The position numbers were made by a program, and so were the translations under genes. A DNA stretch of 64,000 nucleotides, taken from NCBI GenBank assembly GCA_022577435.1, contig JAKOON010000009.1, forward strand, positions 4,675,754 through 4,739,753. Reading direction: 5' to 3'. The stretch comes from Embiotoca jacksoni (Eukaryota > Chordata > Actinopteri > Embiotocidae). Below are positions 50,031-63,389 of this stretch, in pieces; the first letter of the stretch is position 1; every line of letters starts with the position of its first letter. Below the pieces are notes generated by a model. It searched no databases. It was not told where the DNA came from and saw nothing but the letters and a program-made list of their open reading frames with translations.

Positions 50031-50532
50031 ACACACACTTCTCTCTCCCGTCCCGTTCTTTCCTTATGTGCTTGTTGTGCTGTTAGCGTAGATTTATGCC
50101 ATAGGAGTCAGGGCCCGCTGCTCACAGCCCATTTATATCTCTATTGCGGGGACGCTGCATGCAGTGACAGAGGGAGAGGGAGAGGGCCGGGGCCCTGTGG
50201 GCATGAGCGGAAAGAGGAAAGAGAGAGGCACCAAACAAATAAAAAAAAATGTAAAAAAAAAAATGTAAAAAAAAGGGAAGAAACGCTAAAAGAGAGTGAG
50301 CAAGAAGGTGAGAAAGAGGAGGAGAGAAGGAGTGCAATAAAGTGAGTGAGCGCTAGGATGAAACAGAGGGGAGGAAAAAAAAAAATTTGGTCAGGGAGAG
50401 AGGAGGACATGACTGAATGCCACCAGCAGCTCCAGTTAACCATGTTAACCCTTATCCTCCCCAGAGAGAACCCCAGGACCTCCATACCATGCTGTAGAAA
50501 CACACACAGCTGAACGCGTGCATTCATAGACA

Positions 50533-50640
<108 letters not shown>

Positions 50641-50894
50641 ATTAGCCCTCCAATCTGCCCCACACGTTAGTAGCGACTGCCGGAGCATGGCTGATTTGAT
50701 GCGCTATTTTAAGCGTGTGTGCCATGCCAGCGTGTCGCCTCCCACTCCTCAGACAAAGAGCCGGGGTCCCTGGAGCGTGAAGAGGGAGCCACGTCCATCA
50801 ATGGACGGCCAATTACCACGCTGAGCTAAGTGGAACTGATGGGCAGCCGCTCACTGCGCCGGACTCACACACACTGTACACGTGTATGTTTGCC

Positions 50895-50898
<4 letters not shown>

Positions 50899-50969
<71 letters not shown>
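50899..50969. repeat. Perfect (CA)n array, about 71 bp
   Basis: Second CA array within 260 bp of the first, in the same orientation. Confidence 0.95.
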
Positions 50970-50970
<1 letters not shown>

Positions 50971-53900
50971 ACACGTCACGTGATAACTCAGAAACACCTT
51001 TTTCACACGGAAGCCAAAACATCCATCTACAGTGAAGGCCACACGCATTACTATTAGAGCTCCACCTTAAGACTCGGTCTGCTCTCAGGTCCTTTAAGGA
51101 AAATCAGTGAAGTCTTCATGTGAAAACTGAAACAAATAACGCGAATGTTTCTGGTCTCTGAATGCCGACCATCAGCTTGATTTTGTTTATTTACCAAGTG
51201 GGGACCACTGCAGTCTTTCGATGCGCAGGCCTAGAAATCAAATATGCATAACCTGGGGCTATGATATGTTTTTTATTTCCTATTTTTGGGGGGTTTTACC
51301 AGGTCAAAACTTCGAATGTTTTTGCATTCAATTACAAAGCCGAGCCTTTAGGGAATCAAGAGCCAACGGGTCTGATCACCACAGATACATATACACAAAT
51401 TCCAGTAGACTCTGCTTCATACTGCTTTTGGTAGCCTTGGTTGCGCGGGCAAGAATGAAAAAAGCAGGACTAGTCTCCAGTCATTCATGTGTCCATGCTG
51501 TGGCAGTCGTATAGAAGAATCTTAATCTCTTGAGTGCTCCATGGGAGTTATTTTCTCCCACTCAAAGTTGCTGGAAAATGCACAGCTGCAGTTCAAGCCT
51601 CGACTCGGAGTCTTTCACCTTTACGCCCCCCTCCTCTCGCCTCTTCGTTTTGTTTTTCCCCAGTCCACTGTAGCTTAAACTTCGCACGCAGTACTTAACG
51701 TACTGTGTGACACGTACCAATTCACCAGAACAAACGGGGGGACAGGATGCAGAATTGCTGTCAGTGCTAAATGTTAATTGAAAGCCTCTCTCTTTCTCAG
51801 GCTTTCTTTCTTTGTTTTAGCCCTTTAGTGATACACGCAGGCCCCCTCCCCCTCCCCCTCCCCCCACTTCCCCCTACTTCCCCCTCCCTCTCCTCCCTGG
51901 GCTCCAGGCTTGGCATGCATCCTGGTCTTTGGAATTCATGTGTCCCGCCCTATCGATTTGCTTTCATTTTTTAAGGTCAGAAGCTGAAATCTTACACAAT
52001 GAGGCATGGAGGGTCAAAACCAGCCCATTACTTACAGTGCTGGGCGAAAGAGGCAGAGAGCGAGGTTATCCAAGGGGAAAGAAAAAGGCCGGAAGAGTCC
52101 CCCGCGATGAGGAACGGACTGGGTGCTAAAGGTCTCAAAGGAATGGTGGACCGTTGGGTGGATGGCGGGATGGGGTGAGCGTGTTCAATGGCACAGTCTT
52201 GCAGAATTAATGGCGGTCTTTTGTTTTTATTTCACGCATGATGAATTGTATTAAGGGAGCTGAGGACTGAACAAGTTTAGGTGTGGAGTACCAACACGGA
52301 AAGCTCCTCAAATGTAATTACTCAAGAAACGGCACCATTTTTGTACCAAAAGGACCCCTTTTAATGAGTTTTGTCCAGCGTTGTGTGGCGTGTAGTTTAT
52401 GTATGTACATGCTCTAGGGGCAGCGTGTGAGCTTTTACATGCATGGGAGAGAACCGAGTGAGCACACAACTGGCTGCTGCACACAAGCACGCAATACACG
52501 CACATTACCACCATAATGTTTCAATCCAATTCTCTCTTGGCTTCTGCTGGTTGCCGCGCCGGAGGTTAATAACCCAGCTTGTTTCTCCTCACGGACAGTT
52601 TCATGACTGCTGTTTACCCTCAGCCTGTCAAGCCCGTAAGATCCGGCATCTCAAATATATAACAAATACTGGCCTCATGTGTCAGAATGATGAGGATTGA
52701 ATACAACACTTGACAAAGGGTATTTTAGCGAAGATTGAGGGAAAACTGGGAGAGCGCGGAAGAAAACAAAAACAAACAAAAAAAAGAAGAAAGAGTTCAA
52801 GAGAGGAATAGAAGAGTGTGGGAGAATAGCTGGTTATGACACTTCAAAAACCTCCAGGTGGTAAATGAGAAAAACCTCCATTCTCCCTCCTCCCTACCCA
52901 GCTGTGACATGCCGCTACAGAGGCTTACTGGGGATTTCAATTTGCCGCACTGTATTTTAGACAGACAAAATGGTTTACACAGGCCCAATTTACCGAGCCA
53001 GCCGTGCAGAGGGGGGGGGGGGGGTTCACAGCCTCTGTGACATGCCAGGGAATGTTTATGAGTGTATTAAGTGAGGATGATAAATCTAGCGTACGTTGCA
53101 TAGGCTGAGGGCACACGGCGTCGTGCTGTATATTCACACACCCACACAAGGACAACACACTTTTCTTTACAGTCCGCAGCTAGCGCTCTTTGTCACCGAG
53201 AGTAAAATGTCCTGTAGATGACCCGAATCTCCTGTGTGTATTGTATTGTACATATATATTCGTGTGCTGCATCTTCTCACTGTAGGAAATGGGATGGCCT
53301 TTTAAAAAAAAAAAAAAAAAAAAAAAACGTTTATCAATGGTTTATTCAGCTTTAGTTGCACTGGGATTTTCTTAAACATACAGGGACACATAATCCTTCA
53401 TCTGAAAAATAGGAAGATAAATAGTTTTCAATGAGAACAATAAGATGCCATCGGCAAACTCTGGTCTTTGTTGGTCCTTATTTGTCACTCCGAGCACTCG
53501 TACCGTAACACCATGGACGGCCGTGCACTTAAAATCCTAGCGGCAGCTAGCTTGACCGGGTTTTAAGACATTACGCGGTGCTATTATCTTAAAAATATTT
53601 GATTAATTTGAGATTTGAGAAATCCCACACATTAAAACGTAGAAGAAATCCTCTCTGTTGCTAGGGTCGTTACCAGGGGTCAGCCTATTCCCTGGAGTCG
53701 CGAACATCGCATACATTACATAAGAGTCTTCGGACGTGACTGATTGTTGCCCAATTATTAGTCATACCCCGTGTGTTGCCGTGGAAACGGAGATCGTTAA
53801 GAAGAAGCTATATATTTTGAGAGCGAATGGCCCCACGATGTGAATACATTTCGGTTCCACATCTTATTTAGTCGGTAACTTGTTTTGTAATCGCAACGTT

Positions 53901-54071
53901 ACACGCGACGGTGCGCTTTAACGTCATCGTTGGCCCGCCGGTGTCACGGTCAGGACCGAGGCGCGGTTCCTGAAGTTGTATTTATAGCGTGCACCTGAAA
54001 ATTGGGCTGTCCCATTTTTCCAAGTTGATTACATAAAGTGGTCTGAAAACATGCTTTTTTGAGTTCACGCG

Positions 54072-54111
<40 letters not shown>
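54072..54111. repeat. (CA)n microsatellite
   Basis: 40-bp CA run after the CpG-dense patch at 53480..53970. Confidence 0.9.
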
Positions 54112-54114
<3 letters not shown>

Positions 54115-54435
54115 GAGCTGAGAGGAGGACAGCCACAGCAGTAATTGGACTGAGAGCAGGGCTACGGCATCCCTGCCTCTCTCCCTTCCTCCCCTGCACT
54201 CTGCAGGGCAGGGCTGTGACTGGGGGAGAGGCGGCTTGTGCATCAGCGTGGTAATTGGCTCTGATTTATAGGAGGCCGGAGCAGCGAGTCGAGAGCTGGC
54301 CCGACGCTGGCACGAGGCCAGACGAGGCCACGCTGTCAATATCAGTAAACCAGCCTAGCCCAGCCCAAACCCCCTCCCCTCCCACACAGCCATGACCCCA
54401 CTACTCGAGATCAGCTGTCCCCGGGGTGTCAGGGT

Positions 54436-54439
<4 letters not shown>

Positions 54440-54502
<63 letters not shown>

Positions 54503-54576
54503 TTCCTGTGCGAACGTGCGCTTCCTGTTCTGTTTGCTGCTGCGTTTGCCTTTCAACAAGTCACGCAAATCAGACA

Positions 54577-54640
<64 letters not shown>
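54440..54640. repeat. Inverted pair of (GT)n and (CA)n arrays
   Basis: GT run 54440..54499 and CA run 54580..54640 are complementary and separated by 80 bp of unique sequence. A transcript through them could fold into a stem of about 60 bp. Confidence 0.85.
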
Positions 54641-54644
<4 letters not shown>

Positions 54645-56284
54645 CCGTCCACAAAAAAATGACAAGCTGTCTCCTTAAATTGAAGAAAAAAGCCTCTCAG
54701 CTCATTCTCCATTAATTCATGCTGGCAAAGTCTCTGCAAAGACTCTTAAAGACAAGCATAGTCCCAGAGGCATCCCTTCCAAACTGCCAGAACTAACAGC
54801 TAGCTCGGCGGTCGGTCTGCATTCACAGCAACCTCTGAAGCACGGGAGGAACACAAATCCCCCATCCATCCTGGATAGCTGCTTCCAAACCTTTAGCCCT
54901 GAAACATGTGTTTTGAGAACCTGCAGCTGCATCTCAATGCTGAAAGAAGAGGGAGGGACACTGGAAGACAGACAGGAAGAGAGCTATTGCCTGTCCTCTT
55001 CTCGTTTTCCACGCCACGCTCTTTCTCTCTTTGTCTGCACCTGTCTAGGTAAACCCATAGCCAGAGGAGTGAATAGCAAATCATCCGCGATTCACCTGGG
55101 AATGCAGCGCTGCTGATTCTATAGCCAAATGTATCCTAATAGGGAAGACTGAAAGCACTCTGTATGCGGGGGCATAGAGAGAGTGAGAGAGAGAGAGGGG
55201 ATGAGAGAACGAAGAAGTACAGGAGAGATATAGTTACAGGTATGAATGAGTTGATGCCAAGGCCTGCGACAGCTGCCAAACCCGAGAGCTGAGATGAAGA
55301 AGGAAATATAAGGAAAGAACAAATTCGGAAAAAAAAAAAAAAAAAAAAAAAGACATTAAAGTACAGGGGTCATTTTGACTGACTGATTCTCCACTAATCT
55401 TTGTGCCTTCCTCCACAGAAAAAAAAATAAAAAGAACGCCAGTAAGCCGACACTGCTGTGGACAATGACGCAATGGGGGCTAATTTTAAATATGCTGATA
55501 GGTCCATCTACAGTTTCTTTCAAAGCAGGAGAAGAGCTTCTTTCTCTCATCCTGTTTCTCTCTTTATTTTTCTCTCTCTGACCTCCCGCTAACTTTCCTT
55601 TTCTCGAACTTTCTTCTTTCTTCTTCTTCACGCTCTCTCTCTCCCTCCCTCCCTCCCTCGTCTCTCTTTTCACTTTGGGGCAGATAAGCGAGCGATGTTG
55701 TGTTTTGTGTTGTGTCAGGATCCATGTATCTAAAGATACAGAGCCCCAGAGTTAAAATACAGGCCGTATTTTCCTGGGGGTGAGAGATAGGATGCATGCA
55801 CGTTATCTGACAGCGAGGACAAGACCTATGGAGGTAAACAAGAGATGCTTTATGGATCACTGTTTAACAACAGAGTCATCTGTTTTAGCTGGGAGGTGAC
55901 TACATAACAGGGGGAGAAAAAAAAAACGGTGAGGTATTAAAAGTAGGAACTAAACGCGGATTTACTAAAAAGAAATCGATCTGATTTTATTTAATAGTGA
56001 AGCTTTATTGTCAAACAAAACTTGTGTGTTTTTACTTATTGTAAATGTGGCATCCAAAGATAGCACAAGGATCTAATTAAAATCACCTCTTTAAAAAGGA
56101 CCACTGTTTTTTTTTTGTGTGTTTTTAAAGCCGTTTCATTTTTTCTTTCACTTCTTTTGTAAGAATTAAACTCTCATTCGGAGAAGTACTGTGGACCAAT
56201 AATTAGTCATCAATCACCGCAGTTTAGAAGACTAAAAATAAAAATGTGGAAGAGCAAACAATGCAAGAGTATGACCTAGAAAAG

Positions 56285-56287
<3 letters not shown>

Positions 56288-56315
<28 letters not shown>
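56288..56315. repeat. Poly(T) run
   Basis: 28 T residues. Similar homopolymers (A) lie at 53304..53327, 55329..55351 and 58985..59009. Confidence 0.9.
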
Positions 56316-56319
<4 letters not shown>

Positions 56320-57129
56320 CAGGAGAAAAACGCTATCATGAGAAGGTGGAGGGAAAAGAGAGGAAGGCATTGTATCACAATGCCTCTGGGCTTTATGATA
56401 CTATCACACCGACAGTGAGAAGAGCTTTTAAATGCCACTAGGTTGGTTCACATGATCATCATTTTTCCTTTCGAAATTATGTCAGAAAGTTTTGTGCGAT
56501 CAACGAATATGAGAGTTTGTCTTACGTAGTCCTGAATAGTTCACTTGTGACATTAACTTCAATCATCCTCTCTACAATGTTTCTGCCCTGACTCTCACTT
56601 GCTTGAATTCTGCGTGAACGACATATTATATAATGCATTTTAGGCTTTACCCGAATTAGTAAAACATACACAATGATTCATACCAAAGATGGCAACAGCG
56701 CTGTACACCATGTGGAAAATATGCCTGAAGGCGCAAAACAAAGGAGGAATTATGTTTGCGTTGGAGGCAAATCACAAGTGACATTTGAACAATGTAAACA
56801 GCTGAGATGATGTATTAGAAAAGTTAGAATAAACACACTGATGTATTTTTGTTTTTGTTTTGAAATCTTCCGTTCTCTTGGATTATCATTTTATTGCATT
56901 GTGGTGCATTAAAAACAGCCTCTTTTGCAAAAAAAAAACAAAAAAACAAAAAAACATTTCCTAACATACTAATTGCAGCTAGTAACTTTCTGGTGACGTC
57001 CTCCTTCCTCTCAGATTCCTGTTTTAGTTTTTCCTCAAGTGAGCGGGACCTGAGGATAAACACGCTTCTCCACATGGCTTTTACAGAACAGGTCGGTCAA
57101 TCGGTCCACGCCAAAAAATCAACGTAGGG

Positions 57130-57880
57130 ACACGGTGAGCATTCTATGTTTATGCCACTCCGCCGGCAAACCATAAACCCGGCTCTGCGCGGACATTAAC
57201 AGCCAGCCGGTGTTTAGGTGACATAACCGGGGCTAAAGTGTGTTTGTGGAGCGTGATTATGACGGTTTGGCCGCGAGCGCCGCAGAGGGATCCGTAAAAG
57301 AAAGCAGAGAGCGAGCCGTGGGCAGAGCTAAAGTGAAACTCGATGGACATAAATATTTGGGCTGATTTGTCATCATTATGGCCAGCTGGGTCTGTTTCCA
57401 AGCTAGCCAGTGTGGAAGTGGAGACTGCAGGATGGTCGGGGAGGGGGGGGGGGGGAGCACGAGTGGGAGGACTGACGCACTCGTTTAAAAGACAGGGTTG
57501 ACCGAGGAGGAGGGACAAAATGAGAATGCTTTTAAACTTCGGTGGCCAGCTGAAGCCAACATACGCCGGCAAGCGAGAGCTTCAAAACAGGAGCCGCCGA
57601 TATACCGCGGCTGTGAATCCCCCCGACAAATAATCGGTTGGTTTCCGGGTCACTGAATTAAACAGAGCCTACCGATTCTAGAGCTCGCAAAGGTGCGAGA
57701 ATTATTTTTTGATTTCTTTTACGGTCGTCTTCGAATGACTCGTTTTGTCACGATTCCAAACACGGGAAAGCAACAAATCCTCACACGAGGAGGTGAAACG
57801 GGGAAATGTTTGGCATTTCGGCTCGAGTTTACTTTTCATTGGTTATTTTGATGAAATGCGATACATGAGTGACGCACGCA
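57130..57880. promoter_or_regulatory. CpG-dense patch, possible internal promoter
   Basis: By rough eye count about 55 CG dinucleotides lie in some 700 bp at roughly 50% GC, close to the number expected without CpG loss and well above surrounding sequence. A minus-strand open frame (57572..57150) shows no family resemblance. An alternative rbms3 first exon is possible because related genes use alternative first exons, but no convincing ATG-plus-donor exon was seen. Confidence 0.3.
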
Positions 57881-57921
57881 CACACACGCACGCACGCACG
57901 CACACACACACACACACACAC
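57872..57921. repeat. Interrupted (CA)n/(CGCA)n array
   Basis: CGCA units alternate with CA units. It lies at the edge of the CpG-dense patch 57130..57880. Confidence 0.9.
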
Positions 57922-58127
57922 TGTCTCTAATTGGGCACATTCTTCAGGAGTCAGTTATGTTTTTTCACATGAAGTGTAAGCACAAACACAGGACTGTGGA
58001 AGAAGTGGGGAGGGAGGGGAGGGAGCGGTGTTGCCGTCTCTCACCGAGACAAATGTCTCGCAACCCAGTCATGCACATGGGCTGGCATCCTACCCTGAAA
58101 TGTCCTCATAAGCTGCATAAAGAATCC

Positions 58128-58163
<36 letters not shown>

Positions 58164-58662
58164 GCTGAATTACAAGCACGTAAGTGCAAGTCTCCCTTTT
58201 TCCCTCTCCGTCAAAAAAACACATCTCAAGTCTGCTCTCAAAACCTGCATGTGATGGTGGTTCTACGTCCACCGGCCAAGAACACCAACTTGTTGACAGA
58301 CTGCCATTTCTGAATGAATGACTATAGATAGCTGACTGGCTGATGAGAGTTATTCCTGAGGTGTGGAGAATGCCAGAGAGAGAGAGAGAGAGACCGAGAC
58401 AAGGGACAGATTGATAGAGAAGAAGCTCTCCCATTGGCTACGCTGCTCTCCACATAAACAAATTTCGGTTCCCTCTGCCAGAAGGTCAACTGTGCTGAAA
58501 TTCATAAATAAGGCTGTAATTGGTGCAGGAGCGGCAAAGAGGCGCAAAGTGTTCCCACCAGCTTAGCGCATGAGTTACTGCCTGACAGTGACCTCAGAGC
58601 ACGTGTTTGACTGCGGGCCCTCGGCCATATGTTAAAGTCACTATGTAATGTTTGCATAACTG

Positions 58663-58680
58663 AGCAATGTTAACATTGCT
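58663..58680. other. 18-bp perfect palindrome
   Basis: AGCAATGTTAACATTGCT is its own reverse complement, centred on GTTAAC. It could be a dimeric protein site or chance. Confidence 0.6.
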
Positions 58681-60624
58681 TTTACAAATAGCAGACTGTT
58701 GGATTTCTTTTACGCACGGACTTGTGCAAGCAAGTACTGCGCCCCGGTATAAGTCTACCCATGCCAGTTACAGAATCAAGTACTTTCAGGGAAATATATT
58801 TGCCCTTTATTAATACTGTTTTCATCAATTATGAATACGTCAATTATGTAATTTTCTGAAATGCTTCAGATCTGGCTTTCCTTCTAAATGGTTGGCAAAG
58901 CCTGTGGGTTTAGTATTAAGACGTTGTTGTTTCATATTGTAAATTTGATGTCGAAACAAATGTCCATGAAATATATCTCTTGCTAAAAAAAAAAAAAAAA
59001 AAAAAAAAAGTGTGCAAGCGTTCAATCTATTCCTCGTTTTCCTGTGCACCTGCCCACACGTAGGTCAGTGTTGTGTATTAGTATCATTATTCTTCACCTT
59101 GTTGTGTGTACATACGCAATCATCCCCCCCCCCCTCCCATGTCTGTGGGGAAATTCATTTTAATTCAGTTCCTAGTTAATTGGAATGGACAGACAAAGCA
59201 GAGAAACATTATCCCCACTGATAGCATATAAAAAAGGTGAGGGAAGATAAAATTCACAAATGCAGATAGAAACATGCACAGGAGAGAACACATCCTCGTC
59301 CTTTTGAATATTCAATTTCTTTCACATGCAAAGTAGTTGCACTGGATCTGGAATGTCACTTTTGCCCCCCCCCCCCCCCCCACACCCCGCCCCTCCACCC
59401 CCAAGGAATATACTCACTGGAGCGTTTCTGACAATTGCCGACTAAATACTGGCACTAAACACCAGCCACTGTTGTGGCAGGAAGGCTTGAGACAGCCATA
59501 ACAAATCAGCCAGGGAACGGAGGATGGCTGGTTTGTGGTCGTTTGTTGGTTAATTTTATGACGCACATCTGAAAAACCTATCGAGGGATTTCGTGCAGGG
59601 ATCCAAACCGACCAGCCTGTGTTTGTTCCTTCTCTAGCCCAGCCAGAAAAAAAACAGGTGTATAAAAAGCAGTAGAAGGAGGGACGCGGCGGTACGGGTG
59701 TTTCGACGCTTACAAACGGTCGGACCCCAGCATTTAACGGTTTAGCTCGTATTCTTTTTGATTATCGCGCAAATGTTTCAACTGGACGGACGTAATTTAA
59801 ATGAGGCGCGGAGTGACCCACGTATCCAGTTATTTATCGACATGACAACTGTGAAGAAGAAACAAAAAAACAAAAAAACATCATTGCGTGGAAAAACTGA
59901 ATGGGTTCGAAATGGTACCACTTCTCTTAATTGCAAGGCGAGCTGTAAATGAGATTTTGATGGATGTGAACTTCAGGATGAGTTTGAGAAAAGGTCATGC
60001 AGCAGCAGGCAATCAAACAAACAAGTTTAGATTATTTTTTTTTAAAATGAAAGGGGAATAAAAGCAAAATGATAAAAAAAAAAAAGAAGAAAAAAACAAA
60101 TCATCAAAATCAATGCACTTTTGGCCTTTATGAAAATGTATGTTGCATCCAAATATTTGCATTCTAAATACTATACGTAACAGTGACAATACAAAGCTCC
60201 ATCAACATCTGAAAAAACAATCTGGATGCAGGACTGGATGATTAAAGATGACCCTTATCAACTCCTACAAGTGAGAAAGCTTATGATTATGTTGTATTTG
60301 TATCAGTCACTGATAAATTCAGTAAATTGCATCAACTAAACAAAAATAAAAAAGACACTGCAAAGTGCAGATGATGGAGGCCAAACATAAATTCCCTTTT
60401 TTCTTCCTTTTTTTTTTCTTTTTTAAGAGCTAAAACATGTTGTTTTTCACATAGTGTTAAAGATACATGTTGCTTATTGTATCACTCAGCAGATATCTTA
60501 TTTGTCTATAATGCCAGATATCACAAGTCCTGCTATAAACTCAGGAGTGACAAACTCGTCCTGCTTGAAAATAAAGATGCTTTTGGTTTCGGCATCAAAC
60601 ACCCTGTAATCAGGTTTACCCTTT

Positions 60625-61110
60625 TGTGAAAGAACTTGGGTTAGGTTTAGGAAAAGGACATGATTTGAGTAAAACAAGTCATTTCACGTAAGTAACGTGA
60701 AGTACGTCACATAAGTGGCTTTTTGACGTTAAGTTATGTATGTAAGGAAATTCACGTTGACTTTTGCTTGCTCACGGCCTCGGACGCCGACCTCCAGGGT
60801 AAAAGTCCTGTGTTTGTTCCGTCCAACCGCTCCTGACCTCCTGCCTACATGGATCTTGATCAATCTTTGCACTTCGTCACGACCTTCTTCTGCCACCCGG
60901 GGCAGGCCAGTCATACATGCGTGAACTTTTCACACCGACGGCAGACGAGACGTGACACTGACATGGTGTCTCCCAGCGGAGTGACGGGAGTATTACACGC
61001 TCTGACGTGATGCCGGGCGGCTCGACGAGAACGGCCTGACTGAACCACAGTGTTCATCCGTGTGAGGCCGGCTCGCCTACGGCGCCCATCTTTACGGCGC
61101 ACCCTTCCTT
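60625..61110 (+). mobile_element. Probable teleost repeat, CpG-rich and relatively young
   Basis: It begins with the familiar gggttaggtttaggaaaagg acatgattt block, then repeated ACGT-containing motifs (cacgtaagtaacgtgaagta), then a CpG-dense body (about 45 CG dinucleotides by rough eye count in 60690..61110). CpG retention suggests recent insertion or lack of methylation. No protein domain is evident and the ends are uncertain. Confidence 0.45.
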
Positions 61111-61689
61111 CTGAATACATTGATTCCTACCTGAAGGCATTTGTTGGGGCTCTGGGATGAGATTGAAGTTGTCACAACATTAAGCTAAGGTTACACTTTA
61201 GAGTGGGCTAATGTCCTGACTCGTCATCTTTACTGAAGGAGTGCACCTTGTCAACATGGTTCCATTTTCCGTGGCAGTCCAAGCCCTGTGTTTTGACAAG
61301 GGATTAAAGATTCCTGACAGCTTAAGTGGCTTGTTTTATCCATACACCATACATTGAACTTTCTAAACTAACATCCTGTGAACCAGGTCCCCCTCCTCCT
61401 TTTTTCTTCTCTCAAACCCTCCATAAATGAATCCATCCCCTGCTAGTCCTCCATCCATCCTCTCTCTTCACCCTCTCCAATCCGTTCAGTCAGCTCTCAT
61501 CTATCTCTAAATCCATCCCAATCCTCATCTGGCTGCTCGTCCTCCATTTCTCCTTCCTGCCCCCCCCCCCCCTCCCTCCTCTTCCTCCTTCTTCTCTTCT
61601 TTCTTTTCCGAAACTCTCTCCTCCCCTTTTCTCCTCCCTGTCTAAGAGCCATTGGGGAGTTTTTACATAGTGTTGAGCAGAGTTTAGTA

Positions 61690-62000
61690 GGCCAAAGAAG
61701 ACGCCCGTGCCAGATTCCGCACAGTGTGTTCAGCAGCTATCCCCCTTGAAGGAATATCAGCATTACTCAACACAAAAAGAGCCCTGTATCCGCCCGCCTC
61801 CTCGGGCCTGAGCGCGCATACTGCAAAGCTGCCATCAGCAGCAGACAGCGAGGCTATGCAGGGGATTGTTTTACTCGGGGTCAATGCGAGAACAATGCCG
61901 CATTGTAAAATCTGTGGATTCACCGATTGCCGTTCTGCCGCTGCGCACCTGGATATGCCGTACCAAGAAAAATGTGTAAAGAAAAGAAAATGGGTGTTCA
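61690..62000. promoter_or_regulatory. Candidate conserved element with paired SOX sites
   Basis: Balanced, repeat-free sequence containing AACAATG (61891..61897) and CATTGTAA (61901..61908) facing each other with 3 bp between, plus ATTGTT at 61865..61870. Open frames cross it on both strands (138 codons plus, 113 codons minus), but neither has recognisable domains. I read it as non-coding. Confidence 0.35.
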
Positions 62001-62452
62001 CGTCAAAGTGGGAGCTCAAATACAAACCCCCACACGTGCACTTTTATTTTGTCCTACTTTCCTATCCATCAGTCCATTTCAGTTTTTACTCTCTAAGTAG
62101 GGGCTTTCAGTATTTCTGTTGGTTTGGCATATTGGCATGACCGTTAAGTTAGGGACCTTTCAGATGCGCCTCTTTGAGTGATTTAAAGGAAGAGAGTCAG
62201 GCGGTTCTGGGCAGAGCATCCTGGGCTGTCAATCCCATGACTTAGTGGAAACCAAACGGGAATGATCTGTGCTTCCCAGCTCTCACAAGCAGGGTTCAAT
62301 CAGTGCGGGCGTGCAGCTTTATCCAAAAGTGTCACAATTGCGTGATAAATAAAGTGAGCACTGTCAGGCAGCCAGCTAGAACGAGAGATATGAGAAATAA
62401 GATTGCAGGGTGGGAGGAAGAGAGAGAGGAAGCAGAAAAAGAAGAAGAATAC

Positions 62453-62455
<3 letters not shown>

Positions 62456-62517
<62 letters not shown>
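62456..62517. repeat. (GA)n microsatellite
   Basis: Perfect 62-bp GA run preceded by purine-rich DNA from 62411. It gives UC repeats in the pre-mRNA. Confidence 0.95.
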
Positions 62518-62519
<2 letters not shown>

Positions 62520-63389
62520 AAAGATGAATAGGGATGCAGATGCCTGCCAAAGGAGAAGCGGTGCAGTGTCTGAGTTGTCTGGACCTTGGTAGTGTGATTT
62601 ATTCATGAGATAAGTCACCGTGGCTGTGGAACAGGTGAGTGTAATGGTGTAATGTTTCCCATTGCCTGACTGCTTGCCTCAGTGACTCTGGCCTGCTGTG
62701 CTCTTGCCAGGCCACTGGAAGAGTTTAATGCATGCAACACTTGGACAATGTGAGGGATCACAGCCAGTATAGATAAACACAGGCCATCTGGGTTAAAACA
62801 AACTCAACAGAGATGCTATCGGTCCGTCTATGTCTTCAAAGGTAACTCAATTCATCACTTCTTTCCACTTTATGCAAGGTTGACAGAGAGCAAAGTCAAG
62901 GTTAACAATTTATTCCTATATTTTTCTGTCTGACTTCAGTGGGAATAAACAAGTGAAGAATGAATGTTTCTCGTAACGGCATGTTTTTTTTTTTTTCCCC
63001 CCCGCCGCTCTGTATCTATCTACGACTGCATGTATTCATGAAGCTTCTCGGGAGTCTAATTTAACATCACAGTGCAAGCTGAATGGCCATAAATTTCAAG
63101 AAAACATGTGCAATTGTCCCATAACAGCAATCTTGTTGCAAGCCACTTTACACATAAAAGGCCAGGGATTATGGTTCTTCCCTCTGACAATTGCTCAAGC
63201 ACTTTTTCCAAGGATCTCTCACTGATATGATCTCACTCCAAACAACTTTCTGAAAACACAGAGCAGCGATAGCAATAATGCCTTTTTTTTTTTATTTATT
63301 TCTCCTGCTTTTGAAAATTCAAAAGGCTATTTGGCTTTCCTCTCTTTTTTTCTTTTCTTTTTATGATGTCACCCTTAAGTCTAATGCGC

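Noticed and set aside
57150..57572. Minus-strand frame in a CpG-dense patch as an alternative rbms3 first exon
   Set aside because: The N-terminus resembles no RBMS leader known to me and I could not place a convincing donor that joins exon 2 in phase.
61724..62140. 138-codon plus-strand open frame with Cys/His residues
   Set aside because: CKICGFTDC looks zinc-finger-like at first, but spacing and following residues do not match a known finger. An equally open frame runs on the other strand, so non-coding composition is more likely.
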